A stretch of DNA of 64,000 nucleotides from Clostridiales bacterium (GTDB lineage Bacteria; Bacillota_A; Clostridia; Oscillospirales; Oscillospiraceae): positions 62,001 to 126,000 of the forward strand of contig SFKX01000007.1 of NCBI GenBank assembly GCA_004553625.1, in the 5' to 3' direction. This document shows, piece after piece, positions 24,656 to 33,137 of the stretch. How positions within the stretch are numbered: the first letter of the stretch is position 1; each line of letters begins with the position of its first letter. A model generated the notes under the pieces. It ran no database searches and had not been told where the DNA came from. It saw only the letters and a list, made by a program, of their open reading frames with translations. The position numbers were made by a program, and so were the translations under genes.

Positions 24656-24880
24656 ATGTTCCTCAAAAAGAAACGGACGCCGATGCCGATAGAGTTCGAC
24701 CGTGAGAACCTGCGGCCTGTAATACGCTCAAGCATCTGCACGGGAGAGCGCGTGGCCGGCTTCAAAGACCTCCGCACCGGCAGGTTCAGCGAGGTCATGC
24801 TCGTAAGGTCTCAGGCTGACCTGGATGAATTTCGTTTCCTCTACGGCATAGGCGCCGAGGACATCGCAACTGAATACTGA
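24656..24880 (+). CDS. Small conserved protein of unknown function
   Basis: A 74-residue soluble protein with a strong GAAAGGAGG site upstream. The sequence has a basic start (FLKKKRTPMPIEFDRE) and the block ICTGERVAGFKDLRTGRF, which I associate with short uncharacterised proteins of gut Clostridia, sometimes annotated without good reason as an aspartate dehydrogenase. No catalytic or metal-binding motif is visible. It lies convergent to the XRE regulator gene. Confidence 0.65.
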   Translation: MFLKKKRTPMPIEFDRENLRPVIRSSICTGERVAGFKDLRTGRFSEVMLVRSQADLDEFRFLYGIGAEDIATEY

Positions 24881-24917
24881 AAGTCACAAAAACAGCGATA
24901 CGTCGCGTGAGGCTGCG

Positions 24918-25685
24918 TCAATACCTGACGAATGGATAATACCCGTCCAGCTCGAGCACCTTAGCGTAGAACTCGTCCGTCGCGATGACCCCGCCGCCCT
25001 CGAGCCTGAGGCCGAAGCTGCGCATGTCCTTGCTGATGTAGAGCATCGATTCGATGCCGGCGTCGAGGAAAGCGCCGCGGTACAGGTAAGTGATGCTCTG
25101 GTACCCGCCGCCATCGCTCCATTCGCGCCACACGATACCTGCCGAGGCTCCGTCTCGGCAGGTCTTTTCTATGCACTCAACGGCGAAGCTGCCGCTGAAT
25201 CTGTAGTTATCCAGCAGGTCCTGTGTCCCGGATATGTGTACGCTGCTCTCCTCCACGAGCTCGCCGTCCACATAGAGGCCCACGGGTACCGTCAGCTCGA
25301 CCGGGCGAACAAAGGCCCCGGCCAGATACAGTATGACAAAAACCAGCAGCGCGGCAGCCGCGGCATAGAACACGCAGTTGAGGACGCGCCGTACCTTTTT
25401 GAGCAGGCCCCGCCGTGTCTGGTCGTAGACAGTCCCGACTACCTCGCGCACCGTGGCATCCGACGGCGGCTCCGTTGCCTCCTCGCCGTGGAGCAGGCTG
25501 AGCACAGGAAGGCCGAGCTCATCAGCCAGCGGCTCTAGAAGCGCGATATCCGGGAAGCCCGCTCCGCGCTCCCACTTGCTCACAGCCCGGTCCGACACGT
25601 GCAGTCGCTCCGCGAGCTGCTTCTGGGTCAGCCCCAGTTCCTTCCTCCGCTCAGCGATGAGCCGCCCGGTCTTTTTGACGTCCAA
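24918..25685 (-). CDS. Membrane-anchored XRE-family regulator
   Basis: A 255-residue protein with an N-terminal helix-turn-helix of the XRE type (LIAERRKELGLTQKQLAERL then SDRAVSKWERG, residues 8-45), a linker, one transmembrane segment (about residues 125-145) and an extracytoplasmic C-terminal domain. This plan suggests a transmembrane sensor-regulator, but the ligand is unknown. The TTG start at 25685 has GGAGG seven bases upstream; a GTG two codons earlier touches the site and is less likely. Confidence 0.82.
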   Translation of the reverse strand: MDVKKTGRLIAERRKELGLTQKQLAERLHVSDRAVSKWERGAGFPDIALLEPLADELGLPVLSLLHGEEATEPPSDATVREVVGTVYDQTRRGLLKKVRRVLNCVFYAAAAALLVFVILYLAGAFVRPVELTVPVGLYVDGELVEESSVHISGTQDLLDNYRFSGSFAVECIEKTCRDGASAGIVWREWSDGGGYQSITYLYRGAFLDAGIESMLYISKDMRSFGLRLEGGGVIATDEFYAKVLELDGYYPFVRY

Positions 25686-25773
25686 ATCCACACCTCCGCC
25701 GTGTTTTTCACCCCGAGCATACCAGACGCGGCCCGGATTCGCAACAAACGCTCCGTTGAGCGGCGTCAGCGCG

Positions 25774-26523
25774 TCACTTTGCGGCCAGTTTGCGCAGTTG
25801 AGCCGGGTCAAGCAGGTTCACGGTGACGAAACGTCCCCGGTTGAACACGGCAAAGTTATTAAAAACGCACGGCAGCTCCTTTGCCTGTTTCAGAGAACAC
25901 ACCTCTATGAACCGCGCCGGGATGCCCTCCGCATCGCAGAGCTGCCTTGCCCTGTCTATCGTTTGGGATATGAAGGGACACTGGCGGTCGTAAAATATGG
26001 TCAGTTCCTGGGCGTCCAGCACCGACCTGCGGGCTCCGTCCGTAAAGCGCGGCACGCTGCCGTCGAAGCTCAGGGCCAGCAGTTCGTAGCCGTCCTCTGT
26101 CTCGTCAACAGTCTGAAAGCCGTACCTCTTTGCAAACGCCTGATCTGAGAGCCAGTTTTTCTGCTTTTTGGCCCCGAGCATGCACACGCCGGAACGGCCG
26201 CCGCTTTTGGCCTCACGGATGCAGTACTCCATGAGCTGCTTTCCATACCCCCGGCCCTTGAGCTCGCCCAGTACCCAGAGGCAGTAGATATAAACGTAGT
26301 TCTCACCCTCTACCGGTACCCAGGCGCGCTCAAGCGGGGCATATTCTATAAACGCCGTACCCTTCACGTTCAGCTTGCGGAAAACATGCCCCTCCTTGAG
26401 CCGCTCGCGCAGCCACTCGCGCTTAGCCTCCACGCCGGGATGCGGTTTCTTGCTGCGAATGATGCAGCAAAGGTGCTCGCTGTCTATGTTTTTCTCGGTG
26501 AGATTTATGAACTCAGCTTCCAT
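25774..26523 (-). CDS. YoaP-like GNAT acetyltransferase
   Basis: A 249-residue two-domain protein: an N-terminal GNAT fold with the acetyl-CoA loop GELKGRGYGKQLM near residue 88, and a C-terminal thioredoxin-like YoaP domain (LTIFYDRQCPFISQTIDRAR, with a single Cys) as found in Bacillus YoaP. The substrate is unknown. It lies ten bases after the YjdF-like gene on the same strand and may belong to the PadR-regulated unit. Confidence 0.82.
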   Translation of the reverse strand: MEAEFINLTEKNIDSEHLCCIIRSKKPHPGVEAKREWLRERLKEGHVFRKLNVKGTAFIEYAPLERAWVPVEGENYVYIYCLWVLGELKGRGYGKQLMEYCIREAKSGGRSGVCMLGAKKQKNWLSDQAFAKRYGFQTVDETEDGYELLALSFDGSVPRFTDGARRSVLDAQELTIFYDRQCPFISQTIDRARQLCDAEGIPARFIEVCSLKQAKELPCVFNNFAVFNRGRFVTVNLLDPAQLRKLAAK

Positions 26524-26533
26524 ATGCGTTCTC

Positions 26534-26950
26534 CTAATGTCCCCTGTGTTTTTCCTTTTTCTTTTCCCGGCGCTGCTCGAAGCGGCGCTCCTTTTCGAGC
26601 TCGCGGCGTTCCTTTGAGGCGGCCCTTCTTTTGGCCTTGTTCTGCTCGTATTGCAGCTTCAGCGCCTCTTGCGCCTTTGTGCCGGCGCCGCTGCGGCTGA
26701 GGCTCGCGCTTATCTCGCGCTGCATCCGCTTGGGATTGGGCCGCCGCTCGGGCTTCTGCTCAATATCGACCGGAGGGCTGAGCTTTATCCGCTTCCAGTG
26801 ATCCTGCACCAGCTCCAGTACCTCGAAATCCTTTGGCTCCGCGCCGAATACCAGCTTGCCCGCCTCGTACTTGCCATCGCTCTCACGCTCGTACACGCCC
26901 ACCCAGAACGGCGGCTCGAAATACACCGTCAGGCGGCTGCGCGTGCTCAT
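26534..26950 (-). CDS. YjdF (DUF2992) family protein
   Basis: A 138-residue protein with the family N-terminus LTVYFEPPFWVGVYER and a highly basic, charged C-terminal half ending in a run of Lys, Glu and Arg. The role of YjdF is unknown; in other Firmicutes its gene is often controlled by an azaaromatic-sensing riboswitch. Here it instead overlaps the padR stop (ATGA) and has no leader, so control must come from the padR promoter. Confidence 0.85.
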   Translation of the reverse strand: MSTRSRLTVYFEPPFWVGVYERESDGKYEAGKLVFGAEPKDFEVLELVQDHWKRIKLSPPVDIEQKPERRPNPKRMQREISASLSRSGAGTKAQEALKLQYEQNKAKRRAASKERRELEKERRFEQRREKKKEKHRGH

Positions 26951-27453
26951 TGCCTCAGCTCCCGCTCGAACTCGTCCAGCCAATCCAGCAGCGCCCCGTA
27001 GAGCCTCCCCTGCTGCTCTATTATCGCCCGGCCCGTCAGCGGTATGTCCGCGAACTCCGCGGCGTAGCCACGGTTCCGCTCCCGCGAGCGCTCAAAACTT
27101 CCCCTGAGCTTCGACACCAGCTCCAGCGCCCGCGGCTTCTCCAGCTTGTTGAGATTCGCTACAACCACGTTGAAGTCAAAGGTCAGCGGCGTCTCACGCT
27201 CGGCATATGCCTCCATCAGCTCCTCAAAATATGCGCGCCCCGCCTCGGTTGCGGAGTACACGGTCTTGTCCCCAAAGCGCTCGCCGCTCAAATACCCGCG
27301 CTCTCTCAACTGCAGCGTCTTTTTATACACCGACGGCGTGCTTATCTTCGTCCAACGCGAAAGATGATGCGCCTCCACGTCTTTCTGCAGCTCGTAGGCG
27401 CTCATAGGTCGCTCAAGCACCATTCCCAGTATCAGCAGATCTATTGATGACAT
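26947..27453 (-). CDS. PadR family transcriptional regulator
   Basis: A 168-residue regulator with an N-terminal winged helix (LLILGMVLERPMSAYELQKDVE and ISTPSVYKKTLQLRERGYLSGE) and a C-terminal helical dimerisation region typical of PadR subfamily 2. The start at 27453 follows GAGGGGG by nine bases. It is the first gene of a padR-yjdF-yoaP-like unit and its promoter overlaps two palindromes (27478-27499), so autoregulation is likely. PadR proteins often sense toxic phenolics or drugs; the ligand here is unknown. Confidence 0.88.
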   Translation of the reverse strand: MSSIDLLILGMVLERPMSAYELQKDVEAHHLSRWTKISTPSVYKKTLQLRERGYLSGERFGDKTVYSATEAGRAYFEELMEAYAERETPLTFDFNVVVANLNKLEKPRALELVSKLRGSFERSRERNRGYAAEFADIPLTGRAIIEQQGRLYGALLDWLDEFERELRQ

Positions 27454-27477
27454 CGCGTTCAGCCCCCTCACTATATA

Positions 27478-27508
27478 GTATAGTACTATACTGTATAGTA
27501 TATGTCAA
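27478..27508 (-). promoter_or_regulatory. padR promoter with overlapping palindromic operators
   Basis: Minus-strand TTGACA (27503-27508), 17 bases, TACTAT (27480-27485). Two overlapping perfect palindromes cover the spacer and -10: GTATAGTACTATAC (27478-27491) and ACTATAC-T-GTATAGT (27485-27499). A repressor bound there would block RNA polymerase. Confidence 0.78.
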
Positions 27509-27520
27509 GCGCGTGAATAA

Positions 27521-27552
27521 AAAAGGCGCCGCCCGGATGGGCGGCGCCTTTT
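27521..27552 (-). terminator. Rubrerythrin gene terminator
   Basis: A 14-base perfect stem AAAAGGCGCCGCCC / GGGCGGCGCCTTTT with a GGAT loop; on the minus strand it is followed by a run of T. It separates the rubrerythrin gene from padR. Confidence 0.88.
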
Positions 27553-27565
27553 GTCAGGCGACGGT

Positions 27566-28105
<540 letters not shown>

Positions 28106-28160
28106 TATGTTATTCCTCCTTAGAAATCTATGGCACTTAAGGTGCACATATATATTATAC

Positions 28161-28177
28161 GATTTTTCGAAAAAATC
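28161..28177. repeat. Inverted repeat upstream of rubrerythrin
   Basis: Seven-base perfect arms GATTTTT and AAAAATC around CGA lie just upstream of the -10 element of rbr. The position suits a regulator site; it is not a recognisable PerR box. Confidence 0.35.
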
Positions 28178-28238
28178 AACATAATTTTCTCTAAAAGGAG
28201 CATCATATTGGCGTAAACTTTTTGTGAAGGAGATAGCC

Positions 28239-28436
28239 ATGAAGAAGCTTCTTGCAATGATGCTCTGCGTCGCCGCGCTGCTCGGCCTGCTCTCCGGCTG
28301 CGCCAAAACCGACGACGGAGTTATAACCGACAAACCCAACGCCACGCACAGCGCCGCGCCCAGCACTCCGGCCTCGCCGGACGTCAAGGTCTCGGCTATG
28401 CCGTCCGCTTCGGCTATGCCGACCAGCGGTGCTTGA
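28239..28436 (+). CDS. Small lipoprotein
   Basis: A 65-residue protein with a clear lipoprotein signal: MKKLLAMMLCVAALLGLLSGC, lipobox LSGC with the acylated Cys at residue 21. The mature part is only ~45 residues, rich in Ser, Ala, Pro and Thr, and looks unstructured. GGAG lies seven bases upstream of the ATG. No function can be inferred. A strong hairpin follows (28441-28467). Confidence 0.7.
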   Translation: MKKLLAMMLCVAALLGLLSGCAKTDDGVITDKPNATHSAAPSTPASPDVKVSAMPSASAMPTSGA

Positions 28437-28440
28437 GAGC

Positions 28441-28467
28441 GATACCCCGGCCTAAGGCCGGGGTATC
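28441..28467 (+). terminator. Terminator after small lipoprotein gene
   Basis: Perfect 12-base stem GATACCCCGGCC / GGCCGGGGTATC with a TAA loop, followed by an AT-rich stretch with ATTTTTTA. Confidence 0.7.
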
Positions 28468-28510
28468 TACATAATTTTTTAAAAAACCTTGGATTTGGGA
28501 AAAATTCTGC

Positions 28511-28539
28511 TTGAAAACCTCTATATGGTGTGGTATAGT
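28511..28539 (+). promoter_or_regulatory. Sigma-A promoter of secG
   Basis: TTGAAA (28511-28516), 17 bases, TATAGT (28534-28539), about 50 bases before secG. Confidence 0.75.
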
Positions 28540-28591
28540 ATCTAAGCACTGTTTTGACCAAGTGTTTACGATACCGAAAGGATTGAATAAA

Positions 28592-28819
28592 ATGTACATC
28601 GCTCTCACGATTCTGCAGCTTCTCTCCGCCCTCGCCGTAACCGTCATCGTCCTGTTCCAGTCCGGCAAGCGTTCCGGGCTCTCCGGCGCCATCGCCGGCG
28701 GCGCTGACACCTTCCTCTCCAAGGGCAAGGCCAAGACTCTCGATGCGAAGCTCGCCAAGGCCACCAAGTGGGTCGGTCTCGCTTTCGTCGTCCTGACTCT
28801 TTCTCTGCACTTCGTTTGA
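28592..28819 (+). CDS. secG: Protein translocase subunit SecG
   Basis: A 75-residue subunit of the SecYEG translocon with two transmembrane segments (residues 2-22 and 58-75) joined by the typical Gly-rich loop (FQSGKRSGLSGAIAGGADTFLSK). AAAGGA precedes the ATG. In many Firmicutes secG precedes rnr and smpB; here it is a single-gene unit with its own promoter and terminator. Confidence 0.93.
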   Translation: MYIALTILQLLSALAVTVIVLFQSGKRSGLSGAIAGGADTFLSKGKAKTLDAKLAKATKWVGLAFVVLTLSLHFV

Positions 28820-28835
28820 GCCTCAGCTTAGATAC

Positions 28836-28867
28836 GAAACCGCCGCACGAAACGTGCGGCGGTTTTT
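28836..28867 (+). terminator. secG terminator
   Basis: A 13-base stem AAACCGCCGCACG / CGTGCGGCGGTTT with an AAA loop and T-run, 16 bases after the secG stop and just before the convergent DUF436 gene. Confidence 0.9.
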
Positions 28868-28872
28868 TGTAT

Positions 28873-29421
28873 TCACACCTTCTCGGGATAAACGGCGCGA
28901 ACGCCGCCTATGAGCTTCGGCCGAGTCCTCGCGGCGCTGACCGGGGCCTCGCCTATCTGCTTGACGGCCAGTCTCAGCGGAACCGCCACGTCCTTGAGGT
29001 GCATGCCTATGAGCGTACAGCCAATGTCTATGCCCGCCGAGGCCTTAACATGCTCTACCGCGACGGGGTCCTGCATATGCTTCCAGGCCGCCGTTGCAAA
29101 GGAACCGCCCGCCTTCGGCTGGGGGATGACGCAAACCGGCTCATAGCCAAACTTTTCCGCAGTCTCGCGCTCTACTATGAGCGCGCGGTTCAGATGTTCG
29201 CAGCACTGCGCGGCGAGGCGCAGGCCGTTTTTGGCCAGGATATCCGCTATGACGCCGTACACCGCCTCGGCCGCCTCTGGCGTACTGCCCTTGCCTATTC
29301 TCGCGCCCATTATCTCACTCGAGGAGCAGCCAACTACCACCAGGCTGCCGGGACGCAGGTCGGCCAGCTCCAGCAACTCGTTCATCGCCGCCTCGGTCTG
29401 GCGCTTTATATCGTCGTACAT
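28873..29421 (-). CDS. UPF0340/DUF436 (YwlG-like) protein
   Basis: A 182-residue member of TIGR01440. It has the typical LVVVGCSSSEIMGARIGKGS stretch near residue 26 and the closing KDVAVPLRLAVKQIGEAPVSAARTRPKLIGG region. Structures of the family exist but no activity is assigned. The gene has its own promoter, whose -35 overlaps that of the divergent DUF3048 gene. Confidence 0.9.
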   Translation of the reverse strand: MYDDIKRQTEAAMNELLELADLRPGSLVVVGCSSSEIMGARIGKGSTPEAAEAVYGVIADILAKNGLRLAAQCCEHLNRALIVERETAEKFGYEPVCVIPQPKAGGSFATAAWKHMQDPVAVEHVKASAGIDIGCTLIGMHLKDVAVPLRLAVKQIGEAPVSAARTRPKLIGGVRAVYPEKV

Positions 29422-29460
29422 TAAAAAAGCATCTCCTTTCTGCTTTTCCCTTGTATTAAT

Positions 29461-29489
29461 ATTTTAACACCTCCCGACGGGTTTGACAA
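29461..29489 (-). promoter_or_regulatory. Promoter of the DUF436 gene
   Basis: Minus-strand TTGTCA (29484-29489), 17 bases, TAAAAT (29461-29466). The -35 is almost superimposed on that of the plus-strand promoter at 29483. Confidence 0.7.
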
Positions 29490-29511
29490 CAGGGGGCGCC
29501 GGGAGTATTAT
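29483..29511 (+). promoter_or_regulatory. Promoter of the DUF3048 lipoprotein gene
   Basis: TTGACA (29483-29488), 17 bases, TATTAT (29506-29511), 33 bases before the ATG at 29545. Confidence 0.75.
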
Positions 29512-29544
29512 GTTCTGGATAACTCATTTTGCGAGGTCTCAGCC

Positions 29545-30648
29545 ATGAAAAAGACAATTTCCGCGGCGCTAGTGCTTGCGCTGCTTTTATCTCTTACAGC
29601 CTGCGGCACTGAGCCGCCAGGGCAGTCCGGACTCCCCGAGCCCGTCACCGACGTGACCCCCGCTCCCACTGCAGAGCCGACGACGGAGGCGACGCCCTCG
29701 CCTACACCCCTGCCCTATGTCAATCCCCTGAGCGGTGAGCCGATGGAGGAGGACGTCTCTGCAAACAGGCCCTTTGCAATAATGATAAACAACATACAGC
29801 AGGCCCTGCCCCAGTGCGGAGTCTCTCAGGCCGAGATCGTCTATGAGATACCCGCCGAGGGCGGCGTAACGCGGATGATGGCCATTTTCACCGACATCAG
29901 CGACATCGAGCGCATAGGCAGCCTCCGCAGCATCCGTCCCTACTATGCAGACGTCGGCATCTCCTACGACGCCATCGTCATCCACGCGGGAGGCAGCGAG
30001 GAGTCTTACACCGAGATGTCCGGCTACTCCGTGGACCACCTCGACGGAGTGCTCGGCACTTATGTCGAGGGCGCCTTCTACCGCGACCCGGACAGGATGC
30101 AGTACGGCATCGAGCACAGTCTCTTCTCCATCGGCGCAAAGCTCATTGAAGCCGCCGAGGACCAGGGCTTCTCCCTCACACACGAGGGCGGGACCTATGA
30201 CTACGGCCTCACTTTCTCCGAGGACGCCGCCGATCAGTGCTCCGACGAGGCGCTCTACGCCAGCATCGGCTACAACAGCTTCAAGACCACCGATTTCGAG
30301 TACAACGAGGACGACGGGCTCTACTACGCCTTTGAGTACGGCTCTGAATACGTGGACGACGAGTACGATGTGCAGATGAGTTTTAAAAACCTGCTGTTCC
30401 TCACAACGGACGTCTCGGTCATCGACGACGTGGGCAGGCTTCGCGTTCGCACGACCGGCACCGGGGACGGGTATTTTGTCTGCGGCGGCAAGTGCGTCGA
30501 GATAACTTGGGAACGCGAGACGAACACCGACCCTTTCCGCTACTATCTCAAGGACGGAACTCCGCTCGAGCTCGGCGTCGGTTCGACCTATGTAGGCATC
30601 AGGCCGAGCTATGGCTCGTCAGTATCTTTTGATAAGGAGGCGCAGTGA
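29545..30648 (+). CDS. DUF3048 (YerB-like) lipoprotein
   Basis: A 367-residue lipoprotein with signal MKKTISAALVLALLLSLTAC and lipobox LTAC (acylated Cys 20), a Pro/Thr-rich linker, then the DUF3048 domain beginning NPLSGEPMEEDVSANRPFAIMINN and containing RIGSLRSIRPYYADVG. YerB-like proteins are surface-anchored in spore formers, function unknown. It overlaps rarD by four bases (stop TGA inside the GTG start region), so both are co-transcribed. Confidence 0.9.
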   Translation: MKKTISAALVLALLLSLTACGTEPPGQSGLPEPVTDVTPAPTAEPTTEATPSPTPLPYVNPLSGEPMEEDVSANRPFAIMINNIQQALPQCGVSQAEIVYEIPAEGGVTRMMAIFTDISDIERIGSLRSIRPYYADVGISYDAIVIHAGGSEESYTEMSGYSVDHLDGVLGTYVEGAFYRDPDRMQYGIEHSLFSIGAKLIEAAEDQGFSLTHEGGTYDYGLTFSEDAADQCSDEALYASIGYNSFKTTDFEYNEDDGLYYAFEYGSEYVDDEYDVQMSFKNLLFLTTDVSVIDDVGRLRVRTTGTGDGYFVCGGKCVEITWERETNTDPFRYYLKDGTPLELGVGSTYVGIRPSYGSSVSFDKEAQ

Positions 30649-31550
30649 ACTTGTCCCGCACAAAAAAATCCCTGCTCGCCCTGCTTCTCTGTTACCTGAT
30701 CTGGGGCCTGCAGCCGATTTACTGGAACCTGCTCGGCAGTTTCAACTCCATGTTCATCCTCTGCGTGAGGATAGTCATGAGTATGATCTTTACCTGGCTG
30801 TACCTCATATGCTCCGGGCGTCTGCGCGAGCTGCTCGCGGCCTTCAGGAACAAAAAGCTCATGAAATATCTCGTCCCGGCATCTGTGTTTATCTGCGCCG
30901 ACTGGGGACTGTTCAACTGGGCAGTCATGAACGGACACGTGCTGGACACGGCGCTCGGATATTACATGAACCCAATGGTCATCTTCATCATCGGACTCGT
31001 GCTCTTCCGTGAGCGCGGGCATCTGCTGGAGTATATCGCTGTCGGCGTGGCCTTCATCGGAGTGCTCATCACCACAGTGCAGTACGGCTCTTTCCCGCTC
31101 ATATCGGTTCTCTGTGCAATTGCCTGGCCCATTTATGCAACAGTCAAAAAGGCGGCAAATGCCGACCCCATAATCAGCATTGCGGTGGAGACAACACTGC
31201 TGGCACCTTTTGCAATAGCCGCCTCTGTCACTCTGTTCAGGGGCGAGGGCGGACTCGCATCCATCGGGACCGGCGACATATTCCCTCTCATATGTTCCGG
31301 AATCGTGACCGCAACGCCGATGATACTTTATACCTACGTCGTCAATGACCTGCCCTTCAAGGTCGTGGGCATACTCCAATATACGAGCTCGACGATCTCC
31401 TTCCTCTGCGGCATCCTCTTCCTAAACGAGGAGGCGACCCCGGCAAAGCTCGTAATGTTCGCGTTCATAATCGCGGGCCTCGTCATATTCACGGCGGGCA
31501 GTTTCAAAAAGCAAAAAGACGTGCTGCCCGATAACATTGGGGCAAAATAG
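30645..31550 (+). CDS. rarD: EamA/RarD family transporter
   Basis: A 301-residue drug/metabolite-superfamily permease with ten predicted transmembrane segments. The start (a GTG read as NLSRTKKSLLALLLCYLIWGLQPIYW) and the YYMNPMVIFIIGLVLFRERG motif near residue 105 match RarD. The natural substrate is not known despite the historical link to chloramphenicol sensitivity. A strong terminator follows. Confidence 0.88.
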   Translation: MNLSRTKKSLLALLLCYLIWGLQPIYWNLLGSFNSMFILCVRIVMSMIFTWLYLICSGRLRELLAAFRNKKLMKYLVPASVFICADWGLFNWAVMNGHVLDTALGYYMNPMVIFIIGLVLFRERGHLLEYIAVGVAFIGVLITTVQYGSFPLISVLCAIAWPIYATVKKAANADPIISIAVETTLLAPFAIAASVTLFRGEGGLASIGTGDIFPLICSGIVTATPMILYTYVVNDLPFKVVGILQYTSSTISFLCGILFLNEEATPAKLVMFAFIIAGLVIFTAGSFKKQKDVLPDNIGAK

Positions 31551-31566
31551 CATTGCACAAAGTTGG

Positions 31567-31597
31567 ACCCGGACGCGCTTATGCGTCCGGGTCTTTT
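31567..31597 (+). terminator. rarD terminator embedded in the end of the convergent gene
   Basis: Stem ACCCGGACGC / GCGTCCGGGT with loop GCTTAT and CTTTTAAT following. The right arm lies inside the last codons (KDPDA) of the minus-strand gene ending at 31579. Confidence 0.8.
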
Positions 31598-32445
31598 AAT
31601 TTACTAATTTTACGTGCGGAATCCGTTATGAGATAGAGCGACATCGACGTCACCAGCACAATCACCACCACGGCAAAGATGAGGTTCATACTCCGCTCCC
31701 AGTCCGCACCGTCACCAAAGGCATGAAACATCGCCCCCTGCAGGAAAAACATTGACACCAGCGCAGTCGTCAGCGTCAGGGCATTGGCCGCTGAATACAC
31801 CGGAGACCTCACAGAGCGATTCCTGCATATGTTCACTATGGCTAGGGTCATGCTGTAAAACGTATAGGCAGCGGCGGCATAGATGAGGTGGCCCGGATAG
31901 ACCAGCGCATTGCCGCCATAGACGGCGCTTGCGTCAATGGCTATGATCGGCACAGTCAGCACCGCCAGCATCCATCCGCAAAAGCGGCACTTTTTATATT
32001 CGCTCGACCCGTTTCCTCCCGCAGCGTCGCGCAGAAGAAAAAACCGCGCGCAGCTGAGCACTAAATAGTATGCAGCCGTCGCGCCGAACCAGGCCGAGCC
32101 GAGCAGTATGCCCAGAGCCGCTCTGTAAACCGAGTAAAACAGGTTGACACTGAAAGACGCGCCAAGCCGGAGCCTCAGCTTGAAATCAAGGTCGTTCCTG
32201 TACCTCTGCACGTGACGGTTTGCCAGCACACGGCGGCGGCACCTTTTCAAAACAGCCACAAACCGAACCGCCGTCGCCGTCGTCGTGTAGGCGGACACGG
32301 CATATATCACACCGGACATTGCCGTGCTCTCAAACCCGCAGGAAAAAACGATTGTCAGGCCAGCGGCCGAGACCGCACAAAGCAGCAGGAGCAGGGCAAG
32401 ATCAGGCTTAAGCAGTTTTCTTACTCCGCATCTGAGCCGTTCCAT
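31579..32445 (-). CDS. Multi-pass membrane protein of unknown function
   Basis: A 288-residue protein with about eight hydrophobic segments and short polar loops; the segment around residue 150 carries a basic loop with two Cys (KKCRFCG). I see no transporter or enzyme motif. Similar uncharacterised membrane proteins are common in gut Clostridia. It lies 10 bases after the small membrane gene at 32456 and may be the last gene of the three-gene unit opposite the TetR regulator. Confidence 0.65.
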   Translation of the reverse strand: MERLRCGVRKLLKPDLALLLLLCAVSAAGLTIVFSCGFESTAMSGVIYAVSAYTTTATAVRFVAVLKRCRRRVLANRHVQRYRNDLDFKLRLRLGASFSVNLFYSVYRAALGILLGSAWFGATAAYYLVLSCARFFLLRDAAGGNGSSEYKKCRFCGWMLAVLTVPIIAIDASAVYGGNALVYPGHLIYAAAAYTFYSMTLAIVNICRNRSVRSPVYSAANALTLTTALVSMFFLQGAMFHAFGDGADWERSMNLIFAVVVIVLVTSMSLYLITDSARKISKLKDPDA

Positions 32446-32455
32446 ACCTCGCTGT

Positions 32456-32827
32456 TCACTTCAACCCTTTGCAGACCGGCAGCAGCGAGAGCAGCAGGAC
32501 TATGCCCACGAGTCCCACAATAATGCCGCCTATCAGCATGTCCTCCCAGACCATGACCATGCACATACCCATGCCCAGCGTCAAAGCCCCGACCGCAGCC
32601 AGAACCCCAATGCCGACCGCTTTGGCGCTCAACTTTATTGCCGGCTTTCCAAGCATCCTGCGGCGCACTACCACCATGGCAAGCAGAACGACAGCACCAA
32701 CCGCACCCATCACAACGCCCGCGTCAAAGGACTCCCAATCCTGTATAAGGCACATGCACATACCCAGCGCAAACAACGCCCCGCCTATGGTGCTCATTGC
32801 AAGCGTTACGAAATCTACTTTTTTCAT
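32456..32827 (-). CDS. Small four-helix membrane protein
   Basis: A 123-residue protein with four hydrophobic segments arranged as two similar halves: each half has a glycine-rich helix followed by a conserved acidic-Trp motif (CLIQDWESF near residue 26, MVMVWEDML near 92). The repeat suggests duplication of a two-helix unit. No function is known. It lies two bases after the 63-residue gene upstream and is probably regulated by the TetR protein. Confidence 0.7.
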   Translation of the reverse strand: MKKVDFVTLAMSTIGGALFALGMCMCLIQDWESFDAGVVMGAVGAVVLLAMVVVRRRMLGKPAIKLSAKAVGIGVLAAVGALTLGMGMCMVMVWEDMLIGGIIVGLVGIVLLLSLLPVCKGLK

Positions 32828-32829
32828 CT

Positions 32830-33021
32830 CTATCTCTCCTCCGCCTGCCTATGCAGCCTCTCGCGGGCTTCCTCGGTACTCTCACCATCGTTGGCAAGAA
32901 AACTGTCTATAAAAGCATCCTCGACTTTTCTGTATGCCGACACTACGCCGTTTTCTATGCTCTTATAGCCGGCTGTTACAGCGTTCTCAATCTTCTTGTT
33001 TGCTTCCCTTATGGCTGACAT
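32830..33021 (-). CDS. Small helical protein
   Basis: A 63-residue, highly charged protein predicted to be one long amphipathic helix (IREANKKIENAVTAGYKSIE...). It has no cysteines, no membrane segment and no recognised motif. GGAGC lies upstream of the ATG. First gene of the unit facing the TetR-type regulator. Function unknown. Confidence 0.65.
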   Translation of the reverse strand: MSAIREANKKIENAVTAGYKSIENGVVSAYRKVEDAFIDSFLANDGESTEEARERLHRQAEER

Positions 33022-33039
33022 TTTTATCGCTCCTTTATT

Positions 33040-33096
33040 CCAACGCTTGTTGGTTTTTACGATTCATAGTATAATTGGCTTATGTCAATGAGGCAA
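33040..33096 (-). promoter_or_regulatory. Promoter and palindromic operator of the small-protein operon
   Basis: Minus-strand TTGCCT (33091-33096), 17 bases, TATACT (33068-33073). Just downstream lies the palindrome CCAAC-GCTT-GTTGG (33040-33053), placed between the transcript start and the first gene, a good position for repression by the adjacent TetR-type regulator. Confidence 0.65.
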
Positions 33097-33137
33097 TCAC
33101 CAATATACCGACAATTGTTGAGATAATGGAGGAAAGA

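Noticed and set aside
26951..27520. Azaaromatic riboswitch for yjdF
   Set aside because: yjdF overlaps padR and has no leader; the region upstream of padR is a short promoter with palindromes.
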